A program made the position numbers and the translations under genes. From the NCBI GenBank assembly GCA_018268605.1, contig JAFDWG010000003.1:1-50837 (forward strand): a stretch of DNA of 50,837 bases, read 5' to 3'. Shown here in pieces: positions 39,379-47,353 of the stretch. Under the pieces are notes generated by a model, which made no database searches, was not told the origin of the DNA, and was given only the letters and a program-made list of their open reading frames with translations. Every line of letters starts with the position of its first letter. The stretch's first letter is position 1. Origin of the DNA: Actinomycetota bacterium (GTDB lineage: Bacteria > Actinomycetota > Thermoleophilia > Solirubrobacterales > 70-9).

Positions 39379-40335
39379 ATGCCCGTCAAAGGTGAGCCGA
39401 TGAAGGCGACGCTCACGGCGCACCCTTTCTCCGACCCGGCCTGGGTCTTCGAGCGCAAGCTCGACGGCGTCCGCGCGACCGTCCGCCGCACCGCGAAGGG
39501 CGTGACGATCACCTCCCGCACCGGCCGCCGGATGGACAATTACCCGGAGCTGACCGATGCCTTCGGGGCCGAGTCCGCCGGGGAGTTCGTCGTCGACGGG
39601 GAGATCGTCGCCTTCGAGGGTTCCCGCACCAGCTTCGAGAAGCTGCAGGGCCGCCTCGGCATCAGCGACCCGCGGCTCGCCCGGCTGACCGGCATCGAGG
39701 TCTTCATCTACGTGTTCGACATCCTCGAGCTGGAAGGTCGTGACGTCACCGGCCTACCCCTACGGGAGCGCAAGGCCCTGCTCAAATCGAGCCTCGAATT
39801 CCACGGCCCCGTCCGCTACGCGCAACACCGCAACGAGAAGGGGGAGAAGTACTTCCTCGAAGCGTGCGCGAAAGGATGGGAGGGGCTGATCGCCAAGCGC
39901 GCCGACTCGACCTATCAGCACCGCCGCTCGAAGGACTGGCTGAAGGTGAAGTGCTCCTTCGAGCAGGAGCTGGTGATCGGCGGCTTCACCCCGCCGAAAG
40001 GTTCGCGCGAGCGCTTCGGCGCGTTGTTGGTGGGCTATCACCAAGACGGCGACCTCCGTTACGCGGGCAAAGTCGGGACCGGGTTCGACCACCGCACGCT
40101 GGAGATGCTCGGCGACAAGATGGAGGCGCTCCGCCAGGCGAAGACGCCGTTCACCGCCGGCTCCGGTCTACCCCGCGACGCCACCTGGATCCGACCCGAG
40201 CTGGTCGGCGAGTTCGGCTTCAGCGAATGGACCCGCGACGGCAAGCTCCGGCACCCGCGCTACCTCGGGCTGCGCGACGACAAGGACGCGGGCGAGGTCG
40301 TCCGCGAGCTGCCGACCGCGGCCGCGCCGGACTGA
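39379..40335 (+). CDS. ATP-dependent DNA ligase (stand-alone, LigC/LigD-LIG type)
   Basis: 318 residues. The adenylation motif I is FERKLDGVRATV (K27 is the nucleophile), followed by VVDGEIVAFEG, motif III VFIYVFDILELEGRDV, motif IV WEGLIAKRADS, motif V DWLKVKCSFEQELVIGGFTPPKG and an OB-fold with LRYAGKVGTGFDHRTL. All catalytic residues are intact. It should seal DNA nicks or ends with ATP, probably in NHEJ or base-excision repair. It lies next to UdgX and 1 kb from a LigD whose own ligase domain looks dead, so it may replace that activity. Confidence 0.93.
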   Translation: MPVKGEPMKATLTAHPFSDPAWVFERKLDGVRATVRRTAKGVTITSRTGRRMDNYPELTDAFGAESAGEFVVDGEIVAFEGSRTSFEKLQGRLGISDPRLARLTGIEVFIYVFDILELEGRDVTGLPLRERKALLKSSLEFHGPVRYAQHRNEKGEKYFLEACAKGWEGLIAKRADSTYQHRRSKDWLKVKCSFEQELVIGGFTPPKGSRERFGALLVGYHQDGDLRYAGKVGTGFDHRTLEMLGDKMEALRQAKTPFTAGSGLPRDATWIRPELVGEFGFSEWTRDGKLRHPRYLGLRDDKDAGEVVRELPTAAAPD

Positions 40336-40354
40336 CGAGCGGGTACCCGGTCGC

Positions 40355-40972
40355 ATGACCGATCCCGGCGCCGAGGAGTTCCTCCCGTCTCGCCGCTCGC
40401 TGAAGGCGCTCCGCGCCGGCGTCCAGGACTGCCGCGGCTGCGACCTGTACCGCGACGCGACCCAGGCCGTCTTCGGTGAGGGGCCGGCGAAGGCGCCTCT
40501 GATGCTGGTCGGCGAGACGCCCGGGGACAAAGAGGACCTGGCGGGCGAGCCGTTCGTCGGGCCCGCCGGGGGCATCCTGCGCAAAGCGCTCGCCGAGGCC
40601 GGGATCGAGGTCGACGACGTCTATCTCACAAATGCGGTCAAGCACTTCAAGTGGCGTCCCCAGGGCAAGCGCCGCCTGCACCAGACGCCGCGGGTGGGGG
40701 AGATGAATGCCTGTCGGCCGTGGCTCGAGGCCGAGGTCGAGGCGGTCGGCCCGGAGGCGATCGTCGCCCTCGGGGCCACGGCAACCCGCTCCCTCTTCGG
40801 TACGAAGGTGAGGGTGACGAAGGACCGCGGTCGCCTGCTGGAGAGCGATCTGGCTGCGATCGCCGCCGTGACGATCCACCCCTCCGCGGTGCTCCGCGCC
40901 GGAGACGACCGCGCGGACGCATACGCGAGCCTGGTCGATGATCTGAAGTTCGTCGCGAGGGCGATGTCCTAG
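40355..40972 (+). CDS. udgX: UdgX-type uracil-DNA glycosylase
   Basis: 205 residues. The iron-sulfur ligands start CRGCDLY (C26, C29). GEGPAKAPLMLVGETPGDKEDLAGEPFVGPAGG holds the catalytic GExPG (E54). The R-loop QGKRRLHQTP is the key diagnostic: H109, at the same position as in the mycobacterial enzyme, forms a covalent bond with the deaminated sugar after uracil removal. UdgX therefore tags uracil sites as a protein-DNA adduct. Closely linked to the intact ligase (20 bp) and LigD genes. The stop is followed by a strong hairpin. Confidence 0.9.
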   Translation: MTDPGAEEFLPSRRSLKALRAGVQDCRGCDLYRDATQAVFGEGPAKAPLMLVGETPGDKEDLAGEPFVGPAGGILRKALAEAGIEVDDVYLTNAVKHFKWRPQGKRRLHQTPRVGEMNACRPWLEAEVEAVGPEAIVALGATATRSLFGTKVRVTKDRGRLLESDLAAIAAVTIHPSAVLRAGDDRADAYASLVDDLKFVARAMS

Positions 40973-40976
40973 CCCG

Positions 40977-41021
40977 CCAGCTGTTCTTTATGGACGCCAC
41001 AGCGCCATAAAGAACAGCTGG
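40977..41021. terminator. 17-bp hairpin after udgX, with TATGGCGC loop element
   Basis: CCAGCTGTTCTTTATGG (40977-40993) and its exact complement (41005-41021) enclose an 11-nt loop. It sits 4 bp after the udgX stop and overlaps the end of the convergent wHTH gene region (stop at 41025), so it could end transcription from both sides. On the minus strand the arm-loop border reads TATGGCGC, a string also found in the loop of the hairpin at 50607-50656. Confidence 0.75.
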
Positions 41022-41024
41022 GCG

Positions 41025-41291
41025 TCAGTCGTCGCGACGGCGCAACCGCCGCGGCTCGAACTCGCCGCTGCGTAGCGACTGCCACCCCTCGGTCGAGACG
41101 GCGACGAAGCTGCGGCCCTGCGGGTCCTTGCGCTCGAGCACCAGGCCGCGGCGCGCACTGCGGCCGATCGCGCGGCGCATGTCCCGCTCGCCTTGGCCGC
41201 GGAAGCGCGCCACGAGTTGGTGGCGGGGGACGAAGCCGTCGTCGGCGATCGCGACGATCGCCCGCAGGATCTCCTCGTCGGATGGGATCAC
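41025..41291 (-). CDS. Small winged-helix-like protein
   Basis: 88 residues. SDEEILRAIVAIADDGFVPRHQLVARFRGQGERDMRRAIGRSARRGLVLERKDPQGRSFVAVS in outline fits a compact winged helix (helices at about 4-14, 23-31 and 34-46, then a wing). The tail EPRRLRRRDD is charged. Not assigned to a family. It is divergent from ligD (46 bp) and converges on udgX, so a regulatory role for the repair genes is conceivable but unproved. Confidence 0.7.
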   Translation of the reverse strand: MIPSDEEILRAIVAIADDGFVPRHQLVARFRGQGERDMRRAIGRSARRGLVLERKDPQGRSFVAVSTEGWQSLRSGEFEPRRLRRRDD

Positions 41292-41337
41292 GGTTCGAAG
41301 TTACCCAGCCTCGCGGCGGGGTACGGTCGGGGGCGCG

Positions 41338-43386
41338 ATGGCGAAGCTGAGTGAGTACGAACGCAAACGGGATTTCGGCAAGACCGCCGAGCCGGCGCCG
41401 AGCAAGGGCGGCGGTAAGCGCAAAGGCGCGCCGCGCTTCGTCGTCCAGCAGCACGACGCGACCCGCCTGCACTGGGACCTGCGCCTCGAGCACGACGGCG
41501 TCGGCGTCTCCTGGGCGGTGCCGAACGGTATCCCGCTGGACCCGAGCGAAAACCGCAAAGCCGTCCACACGGAGGACCACCCGCTCGACTACATGACCTT
41601 CGCGGGCGAGATCCCGAAGGGCGAGTACGGCGCCGGCACGGTCGAGATCTGGGACAGCGGCACCTACGAGCTGGAGAAGTGGCGCGACGACGAGATCATC
41701 TTCAGCTTCGAAGGCAACCGGCTGCGCGGGCGCTACGTCCTCTTCCAGGCGGGCTCGGCGAACGACTGGATGATCCACCGGATGGATCCGGTGGAGGGAA
41801 ATCCGGATCCATATCCCGATCCCGTGCCGCCGATGCTGGCCAACGAGAGCGTCATGCCGACCTCGACCCGCGGCTGGGCGGCGGAGCTCGCCTGGGGCGG
41901 TGTGCGGGCGATCGCGCGCTGCCGGCCGGGGCGGCTCGACCTCCGCGACGCCGAGCTCGCCGACATCGGCGCGCGCTGGCCGGAGGTCCACCGCCTGACC
42001 CGCCAGATCGGCGCCCACGACGCGGTCCTCGATGGCGAGCTCGTCGTCTTCGACGAGGCCGGCCGCCCCGACCGCGAGCGCCTCGCGCGCCGCGCCAAGG
42101 ACGGTTCAGACAGCGCGATCCGCCGTCGCGCCCGTGAGAACCCGGCGACCTACGTGATCTTCGACCTGCTCTTCCTCGACGGCGAGGACCTCACCGACAC
42201 GCCCTACAGGCGCCGGCGCGAGCTGCTCGCCGGGCTCGGGCTCGGAGGCGAGGCGTGGCGCGTCCCGGCCAACGCGAAGACCAAGATCAAGGAGCTGCTG
42301 GCGGCCGCCGCCGGCCAGGGCGTCGACGGGCTGGTGATCAAGAAGCAGTCGAGCCTCTACGCGCCGGGACGCAGGACGGGGGAGTGGCTCCACGTACGTG
42401 CGGAGGGCGCGCTGGACGCTGCCGAGGCCGGACCGACACGCGCGGGCATCACCTCGACGGCCGAGCCGATCGACAAGAAGAAGGCCCGCCTCCTCGTCGA
42501 GGGTCGCGAGCTCACCGTCTCCAACCTCACCAAGGTCCTCTATCCGGCGGTCGGCTTCACCAAGGGCGACCTGATCGACGCCTACGGCGACCTCGCCGGG
42601 GTCCTGCTGCCGCACCTGCGGAGCCGGCCGGTGACGCTGAAGCGCTACCCCGACGGGGTCGACGGCAAATTCTTCTACGAGAAGCGCAGCCCGAAACACC
42701 GCCCCGACTGGGTGGCGACGGCGCGGATCTGGTCGGAGAGCCACAAGGCGGAGATCGACTACACGTTGATCGAGGACCTGCCGACCCTGGTCTGGTCGGC
42801 CAACCTGGCGAACATCGAGCTGCACACCTCGCTCGCCCGCATCGGCGATCTCGACCGCCCCGACTCGATGGTCTTCGACCTCGATCCGGGCGCGCCGGCC
42901 GACGTCATCGACTGTGCCGGGATCGCCCTGCGCCTGCGCGCCTTCTTCGCCCAGCTCGGCCTCGACAGCTACGCGAAGACTTCCGGCTCGAAGGGCATCC
43001 ACCTCCATGTGCCGCTCGGTGGTACCGCCACCTTCGGGGAGTCGCGCCCCTTCGCCAAGGCCGTCGCCGAGACCTTCGAGGCCCGCTTCCCCGACGAGAT
43101 CGTCTCCCGTCAGACGAAGACGAAACGTACCGGCCGTGTGCTCATCGACTGGAGCCAGAACGACCGCCACAAGATCACCGCCGGCGTCTACTCGATCCGC
43201 GCGAGAGAACGCCCGACGGCCTCGACGCCGCTCGAATGGCATGAGGTCGAGGCCGCCGCCGAGTCTGGTGACGCCGACTCCCTCGTCTTCACCATCGACG
43301 ACCTGCGCGCAAGGATCGCTGCAAAAGGCGACCTCTACGCCCCGCTCCTGAGCCAAAAGCAGGACCTGCCGGACGTTTCCGTCTGA
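41338..43386 (+). CDS. ligD: LigD-type protein: phosphoesterase, degenerate ligase and polymerase domains
   Basis: 682 residues. Domain 1 (about 28-160) is the 3'-phosphoesterase: RFVVQQHDATRLHWDLRLEHDG, DYMTFAGEIPKGEYGAGTVEIWDSGTYE and WMIHRMDP. Domain 2 (about 165-390) is a nucleotidyltransferase without catalytic residues: motif I reads AELAWGGVRAIA, so K is A185 and D is G187; motif V is WLHVR rather than WLKVK; no OB-fold follows. Domain 3 (about 400-680) is the primase/polymerase with LTKVLYPAVGFTKGDLI, the metal site VFDLDPG, and SGSKGIHLHVPL. So NHEJ end processing and synthesis are expected, while sealing must come from another ligase, plausibly the one at 39379. Ku is not in the window. 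Confidence 0.88.
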   Translation: MAKLSEYERKRDFGKTAEPAPSKGGGKRKGAPRFVVQQHDATRLHWDLRLEHDGVGVSWAVPNGIPLDPSENRKAVHTEDHPLDYMTFAGEIPKGEYGAGTVEIWDSGTYELEKWRDDEIIFSFEGNRLRGRYVLFQAGSANDWMIHRMDPVEGNPDPYPDPVPPMLANESVMPTSTRGWAAELAWGGVRAIARCRPGRLDLRDAELADIGARWPEVHRLTRQIGAHDAVLDGELVVFDEAGRPDRERLARRAKDGSDSAIRRRARENPATYVIFDLLFLDGEDLTDTPYRRRRELLAGLGLGGEAWRVPANAKTKIKELLAAAAGQGVDGLVIKKQSSLYAPGRRTGEWLHVRAEGALDAAEAGPTRAGITSTAEPIDKKKARLLVEGRELTVSNLTKVLYPAVGFTKGDLIDAYGDLAGVLLPHLRSRPVTLKRYPDGVDGKFFYEKRSPKHRPDWVATARIWSESHKAEIDYTLIEDLPTLVWSANLANIELHTSLARIGDLDRPDSMVFDLDPGAPADVIDCAGIALRLRAFFAQLGLDSYAKTSGSKGIHLHVPLGGTATFGESRPFAKAVAETFEARFPDEIVSRQTKTKRTGRVLIDWSQNDRHKITAGVYSIRARERPTASTPLEWHEVEAAAESGDADSLVFTIDDLRARIAAKGDLYAPLLSQKQDLPDVSV

Positions 43387-43408
43387 TGCCATCGGGACCA
43401 TCCGTCCC

Positions 43409-43624
43409 ATGTTCCAGGTCGAACTCGTCTGCTCGGATCCGCGCTGCGACGCGGAGGTGACGCTGCTCGTCGACGAGTTGGGAGAGGTCGAGGCCGTCGC
43501 CTGCGAGTGTGGGCACGGGCTGGTCGAGTTGCGGGTCGAGGGCTTCGAGCCCGTCTACGCCGCCGAGGGTGAAGTGATCGAGCTCCGGCCCGGACGGCCC
43601 GAGCCCCTCCGCATCGCCGTTTAG
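43409..43624 (+). CDS. Small hypothetical protein with zinc-ribbon-like cysteines (71 aa)
   Basis: 71 residues starting 22 bp after ligD. Four Cys/His-type residues, C8, C13, C32 and C34 with H36 (ELVCSDPRCDAE and VACECGHGLVE), suggest one zinc site. The rest is acidic, with beta-strand-like segments. No family assigned. It lies between ligD and the topoisomerase gene and is likely co-transcribed with them. Confidence 0.7.
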   Translation: MFQVELVCSDPRCDAEVTLLVDELGEVEAVACECGHGLVELRVEGFEPVYAAEGEVIELRPGRPEPLRIAV

Positions 43625-43653
43625 TCGCGCGAGCCGCGGGGGACTTCGCGCCG

Positions 43654-44658
43654 ATGGCGCGTTTGAGGCGATCTGACTGCTCCGCGGCCGGCATCCACCG
43701 CCGCAAGCGCGGGCGCGGGTTCTCCTTCGAGGACGCGCGGGGGACCACGATCACCGACGAGGAGACGCTGGAGCGGATCCGGATGCTGGCGATCCCGCCG
43801 GCCTGGAAGGACGTCTGGATCTGCCTCGACCCGGTCGGCCACATCCAGGCCACCGGGTTCGACGAAGCGGGCCGCAAGCAGTACCGCTACCACGACCGCT
43901 GGGATCAGAAACGGGCGTCCCGCAAGTACACGAAGATGCGCGAATTCGCCGCCGAGCTGCCGAAGCTGCGGCGCGTCGTGCGCCGCGACATCGAGTCGGA
44001 GGGGATGCCGCGCGAGCGCGCCCTCGCCACCGCCGTGCGCCTGCTCGACCTCGGCTTCTTCCGCATCGGCGGCGAGGAATACGCGGAGGCGAACGAGAGC
44101 TACGGGCTGGCGACGATCCGCCGCGAGCACGTCCACCGTGAGGGCGAGGAGATCGTCTTCGACTTCCCGGCGAAGTCGAACCAGCGCCGCATCCAGGCGA
44201 TCGGCGACGACCAGGCGATCGCGGCGCTCGAAGTGATGCGCCGGCGGCGCGGCGGGCCCGCCGATCTGCTCGCCTGGAAGGAGGGGCGGCGCTGGCGCGA
44301 CCTCCGTTCCTCCGACATCAACGTCTACATCCACGAATCGATCGGCGACGAGTTCTCGGCCAAGGACTTCCGCACCTGGAGCGGCACGGTGCTCGCCGCG
44401 GCGGCGCTGGCGGGGGAGGAGAAGCCGCCCTCCGACGCTGCCGCCAAGCGCACCATCAACCGGGCGGTGAAGACGGTCGCGGCGGCGCTCGGCAACACCC
44501 CCGCGGTCTGCCGCCGCTCCTACATCGACCCGCGCGTCTTCGATCGCTATCGCGACGGGGAGACGATCGACGTCGGCCGCCGGGCGGCGACCGAAGGGCG
44601 GATGTCGGAGCGCACCCGGCAGAAGATCGAGCGTGAGGTCCTCGAGCTGATCGATTGA
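43654..44658 (+). CDS. DNA topoisomerase IB (bacterial/poxvirus type)
   Basis: 334 residues. Landmarks: GRGFSFEDARGTTITDEETLERIRMLAIPPAWKDVWIC in outline, YHDRWDQKRASRKYTKM, LGFFRIGGEEYAEANESYGLATIRREHV, and the catalytic C-terminal part SATDFRTWSGTVLA-like (KDFRTWSGTVLAAAAL) with the nucleophile tyrosine in CRRSYIDPRVF. It relaxes supercoils by making a transient 3'-phosphotyrosyl break. Length fits the bacterial mini-type. It continues the repair/topology group of genes. Confidence 0.9.
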   Translation: MARLRRSDCSAAGIHRRKRGRGFSFEDARGTTITDEETLERIRMLAIPPAWKDVWICLDPVGHIQATGFDEAGRKQYRYHDRWDQKRASRKYTKMREFAAELPKLRRVVRRDIESEGMPRERALATAVRLLDLGFFRIGGEEYAEANESYGLATIRREHVHREGEEIVFDFPAKSNQRRIQAIGDDQAIAALEVMRRRRGGPADLLAWKEGRRWRDLRSSDINVYIHESIGDEFSAKDFRTWSGTVLAAAALAGEEKPPSDAAAKRTINRAVKTVAAALGNTPAVCRRSYIDPRVFDRYRDGETIDVGRRAATEGRMSERTRQKIEREVLELID

Positions 44659-44690
44659 CCGGAGCGCCTCCGGGGGTAAGGGTTCGCGCG

Positions 44691-45563
44691 ATGGACGCCA
44701 AGGCACCGCTCCGCCGCTTCGACGAGTTCCAGCAGAAGAGGCCTGTGCTGGCGGTCCCACTGGCGATCGTGAAGAAGTTCGGCGACGACGAAGGCGGCAG
44801 CATGGTCTCGCTGATCGCCTACCGCGCCTTCTTCTCGCTCTTCCCGCTGCTGCTCCTGATGACGACGATCCTCGGCTTCGTCCTGGCCGGCAACGAAGAC
44901 CTGCGCAAGGAAGTCGTGGACTCGACGCTGTCGCAGTTCCCGGTCATCGGCAACCAGCTGAAGGGGGGCGAACTGACCGGCTCGGGGATCGCGCTGGCGG
45001 TCGGGATCGTCGGCTCGGTGCTGGCCGGGATGGGGGTGGTGCTGGAGACCGAGACCACCTTCAACCGCTGCTGGGGTGTGCCGAAAGCGGGTGAACGAGG
45101 CTTCGTCGGCTCGCGCCTGCGGGCCATCCTCCTGCTCGTCGTCCTCGGCGGGTTGGCGGTCGTCTCGACCGTGATCGGCGGCCTCGCGGCGGGCGGGGCG
45201 AGCTTCCTCGGCGCCGACGGCAAGATCGTCGGGCTCGCGATCGCCACCGTGCTGAACCTCTGCGTCTTCGCCGCCGTCTTCCGCCTGCTCACCGCCGACA
45301 CCGTCCAGACCCGGGCGCTGATCCCCGGTGTCGTGGTCGCGACGATCGGCTGGGAGATCCTGCAGGTGGCCGGTGGCTGGTACATCTCCCACCAGGTGAA
45401 GAACGCCTCCGCCGTCTACGGCACCTTCGCCCTGGTGATCGGCCTGCTGGCCTGGATCCACCTCGGCGCGACCTTCGTCGTCCTCGGCGCGGAGACGAAC
45501 GTCGTCCGCACCCGCAAGCTCTGGCCGCGCTCGATGTTCGGTGCGCCGGGAGCGGGTACCTGA
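44691..45563 (+). CDS. YihY/BrkB-family inner-membrane protein
   Basis: 290 residues from ATG 44691. Six hydrophobic segments, beginning SLIAYRAFFSLFPLLLLMTTILGFVLAG and including GSVLAGMGVVLETE and ILLLVVLGGLAVVSTVIGGLAAGG, with ASAVYGTFALVIGLLAWIHLGATFVVLGAETN at the end, are characteristic of this family (formerly called RNase BN). Its function is not established; a role in membrane transport has been suggested for homologues. AAGGGT and 7 nt precede the ATG. Confidence 0.88.
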   Translation: MDAKAPLRRFDEFQQKRPVLAVPLAIVKKFGDDEGGSMVSLIAYRAFFSLFPLLLLMTTILGFVLAGNEDLRKEVVDSTLSQFPVIGNQLKGGELTGSGIALAVGIVGSVLAGMGVVLETETTFNRCWGVPKAGERGFVGSRLRAILLLVVLGGLAVVSTVIGGLAAGGASFLGADGKIVGLAIATVLNLCVFAAVFRLLTADTVQTRALIPGVVVATIGWEILQVAGGWYISHQVKNASAVYGTFALVIGLLAWIHLGATFVVLGAETNVVRTRKLWPRSMFGAPGAGT

Positions 45564-45609
45564 CGCGCTGACCGGATATTCCTGCGCACAGGAAAGGGGT
45601 GCCATCCAG

Positions 45610-46176
45610 ATGGCAGACGAGCTGAACGGCAAGAAGATCGCCTTCCTCACCGCCAACGAGGGGGTCGAGGAAGTTGAGCTGACCGAGCCGCTGAAAGCGG
45701 TGAGCGAGGCCGGCGCGAGAACCGAGCTACTGGCCCCGGAAGCGGGTGAGGTCCAGGCCTTCAACCACCTCGACAAGGCCGAGACCTACACCGTCGACAA
45801 GGTCGTGGGCGATGCCTCGGCCGACGACTACGATGGCCTCGTCCTCCCCGGCGGCGTCGCCAACCCGGACAATCTGCGGACCCATCCCGAGGCCGTCTCC
45901 TTCGTCCGTGATTTCTTCTCCGCGGGCAAGCCGGTCGGGGTGATCTGCCACGGCCCGTGGACGCTGATCGAGGCGGGTGTGGTCGACGGCCGCAAGCTCA
46001 CCTCCTGGCCGAGCTTGCAGACGGACCTGCGCAACGCCGGCGCCGAGTGGGTCGACGAGGAAGTCGTCGTCGACGACGGCCTCGTGACCAGCAGAAAACC
46101 GGACGATCTCGAAGCCTTCAACGCGAAGATCGTCGAGGAGTTCGAGGAGGGGAAGCATGCCGCCCAGAGGAGTTAA
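45610..46176 (+). CDS. PfpI/DJ-1 family protein
   Basis: 188 residues. KKIAFLTANEGVEEVELTEPLKAVSEAGARTELLAPE in outline and DYDGLVLPGGVANPDNLR, followed by PVGVICHGPWTLIEAGVV with the nucleophilic-elbow C113, define the PfpI-like group. Members act as glyoxalases or deglycases, or as peptidases. The first motif reads ANEGVEEVE where most relatives have DGFEE. It overlaps the downstream gene by 20 nt. GGAAAGGGG lies about 12 nt upstream of the ATG. Confidence 0.9.
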   Translation: MADELNGKKIAFLTANEGVEEVELTEPLKAVSEAGARTELLAPEAGEVQAFNHLDKAETYTVDKVVGDASADDYDGLVLPGGVANPDNLRTHPEAVSFVRDFFSAGKPVGVICHGPWTLIEAGVVDGRKLTSWPSLQTDLRNAGAEWVDEEVVVDDGLVTSRKPDDLEAFNAKIVEEFEEGKHAAQRS

Positions 46177-46495
46177 GAAAGGATCCAAACGCGACCGCCA
46201 ATACAAAGAGGTCAAAAAAAGCGAGGAAGAAGAGGGACGCTCACCGAAGCGCGCCAAAGAGATCGCGGCGCGCACGGTGAACAAGGAAAAAGCCCGCTCC
46301 GGCGAATCCAGATCCTCGTCCCGCACCTCCAAACGCGGTGCCTCCGCCAGTAGGCGCGGCGGCAAACGGGCCGGCAAAGGCCCCGGCGGCCGCACCCGCG
46401 ACCAGCTCTACAACGACGCCAAGAAGCTAGGCATCGAAGGCCGCTCGAAGATGAGCAAGAGCGAACTGGAGAAGGCGGTGGCGGGGGCGAGCTAG
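46157..46495 (+). CDS. Basic protein with Rho-N-like domain
   Basis: 112 residues. The first half is highly basic (GVKKGSKRDRQYKEVKKSEEEEGRSPKRAKEIAARTVNKEKARSGES in outline), a pattern common to small plasmid-stabilisation-like proteins. The C-terminal part TRDQLYNDAKKLGIEGRSKMSKSELEKAV looks like a Rho-termination-factor N-terminal SAP-like unit, with the Leu/Ile spacing of a helix-extended-loop-helix. Likely nucleic-acid binding. Codons favour AAA in this gene too. It overlaps pfpI and is followed by a G-rich stretch. Confidence 0.75.
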   Translation: MPPRGVKKGSKRDRQYKEVKKSEEEEGRSPKRAKEIAARTVNKEKARSGESRSSSRTSKRGASASRRGGKRAGKGPGGRTRDQLYNDAKKLGIEGRSKMSKSELEKAVAGAS

Positions 46496-46516
46496 GAGTT
46501 GTCGGCGCCGGGCCAA

Positions 46517-46542
46517 GGGGCGGCGGGGTCGGGGGAAAGGGG
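46517..46542 (+). other. G-quadruplex-like G-tract cluster
   Basis: Four runs of four or five guanines (46517-46520, 46525-46528, 46531-46535 and 46539-46542) are separated by 4, 2 and 3 nt on the plus strand. This meets the usual rule for a stable G-quadruplex with short loops. It lies 22 bp after the basic-protein stop, in the 155-bp gap before a convergent gene; nothing else is apparent in that gap. Confidence 0.6.
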
Positions 46543-46650
46543 CGGCAAGGCCCGGGCGAGGGACGCGAGCCCCGGGAAGGACGCAAGGGCGGAGGAACAT
46601 CGCACTCCCTCAGGGCACCGCGGCTCGGACGGCCGGAGCGCCCGCACAGC

Positions 46651-47232
46651 TCACCCCGCCGGCGCCTCAAACGCCGCCAACCCCGTCACCACCGATATGC
46701 CGTCCTTCCCTCCGAGGCGCTCGCGGCTGTGGGCGGCGACCTCCATCAGTTCGCGCAAGGCGCGGTCGAGGATCTCAGCGGTCTCGCGCCAGCCCTGCTC
46801 GTCGACGGTCATCGGCATCCAGCTCAGGGTGGTGTCGTCGCGGGGGTCGATCGTGTCTGCGTCGAGGGCGGCGCCGACTTTGGCGACGAAGGTTCGGAGC
46901 GCTTCGCTCGTCACCCCGCCGCGCACCGAGAGCGGCGCGTTGCGCCAGTCCTGGTGGCCGATGAACGAGCGTGGGCGGGCGGTGTAGAAGTGCTCGATGG
47001 TGCCGCGTTTCGGCTGGGTGCGGACCTGTTCGATACAGCCGACATCGAGGAGCGCGTTGGCGTGGTAGCTCACCACGCCGAGGCTCTCCGTGAACTTCTT
47101 GGCCAGTTCGGTCGGGCTCGCCGAGCGTCCCTGCAGCGCTTCCAGGATCTGCACGCGCATCGGGTGCGACAGCGCCCGCACGAGATTTTGGTCGATCGTG
47201 TCCCCGTCGGGGGCCCTGCTCTCCTCCGGCAT
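46651..47232 (-). CDS. ArsR-like (HTH_20) transcriptional regulator
   Basis: 193 residues from ATG 47232. The HTH is QNLVRALSHPMRVQILEALQGRSASPTELAKKFTESLGVVSYHANALLDVGCIEQV in outline, with a wing around TQPKRGTIEHFY. A C-terminal domain (about 95-190) follows, with two Trp-containing helices (GWRETAEILDRALRELMEVAAHSRERLG) of effector-binding type. Divergent from the DUF72 gene. Its target is unknown. Confidence 0.85.
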   Translation of the reverse strand: MPEESRAPDGDTIDQNLVRALSHPMRVQILEALQGRSASPTELAKKFTESLGVVSYHANALLDVGCIEQVRTQPKRGTIEHFYTARPRSFIGHQDWRNAPLSVRGGVTSEALRTFVAKVGAALDADTIDPRDDTTLSWMPMTVDEQGWRETAEILDRALRELMEVAAHSRERLGGKDGISVVTGLAAFEAPAG

Positions 47233-47353
47233 AGGCCCGCCATCCCAGCGGGTGACGGCGGCGCTCTCAACCCAAGTATTTGAGCCACTTCGTAACACCG
47301 GTGATACGCGTTTAGGAGAGGTTACGGAGTGGGACTCCTTATACACGGAACTC

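Noticed and set aside
42106..43410. Minus-strand frame of about 430 residues within ligD.
   Set aside because: Antisense to the conserved polymerase domain, with no recognisable domain.
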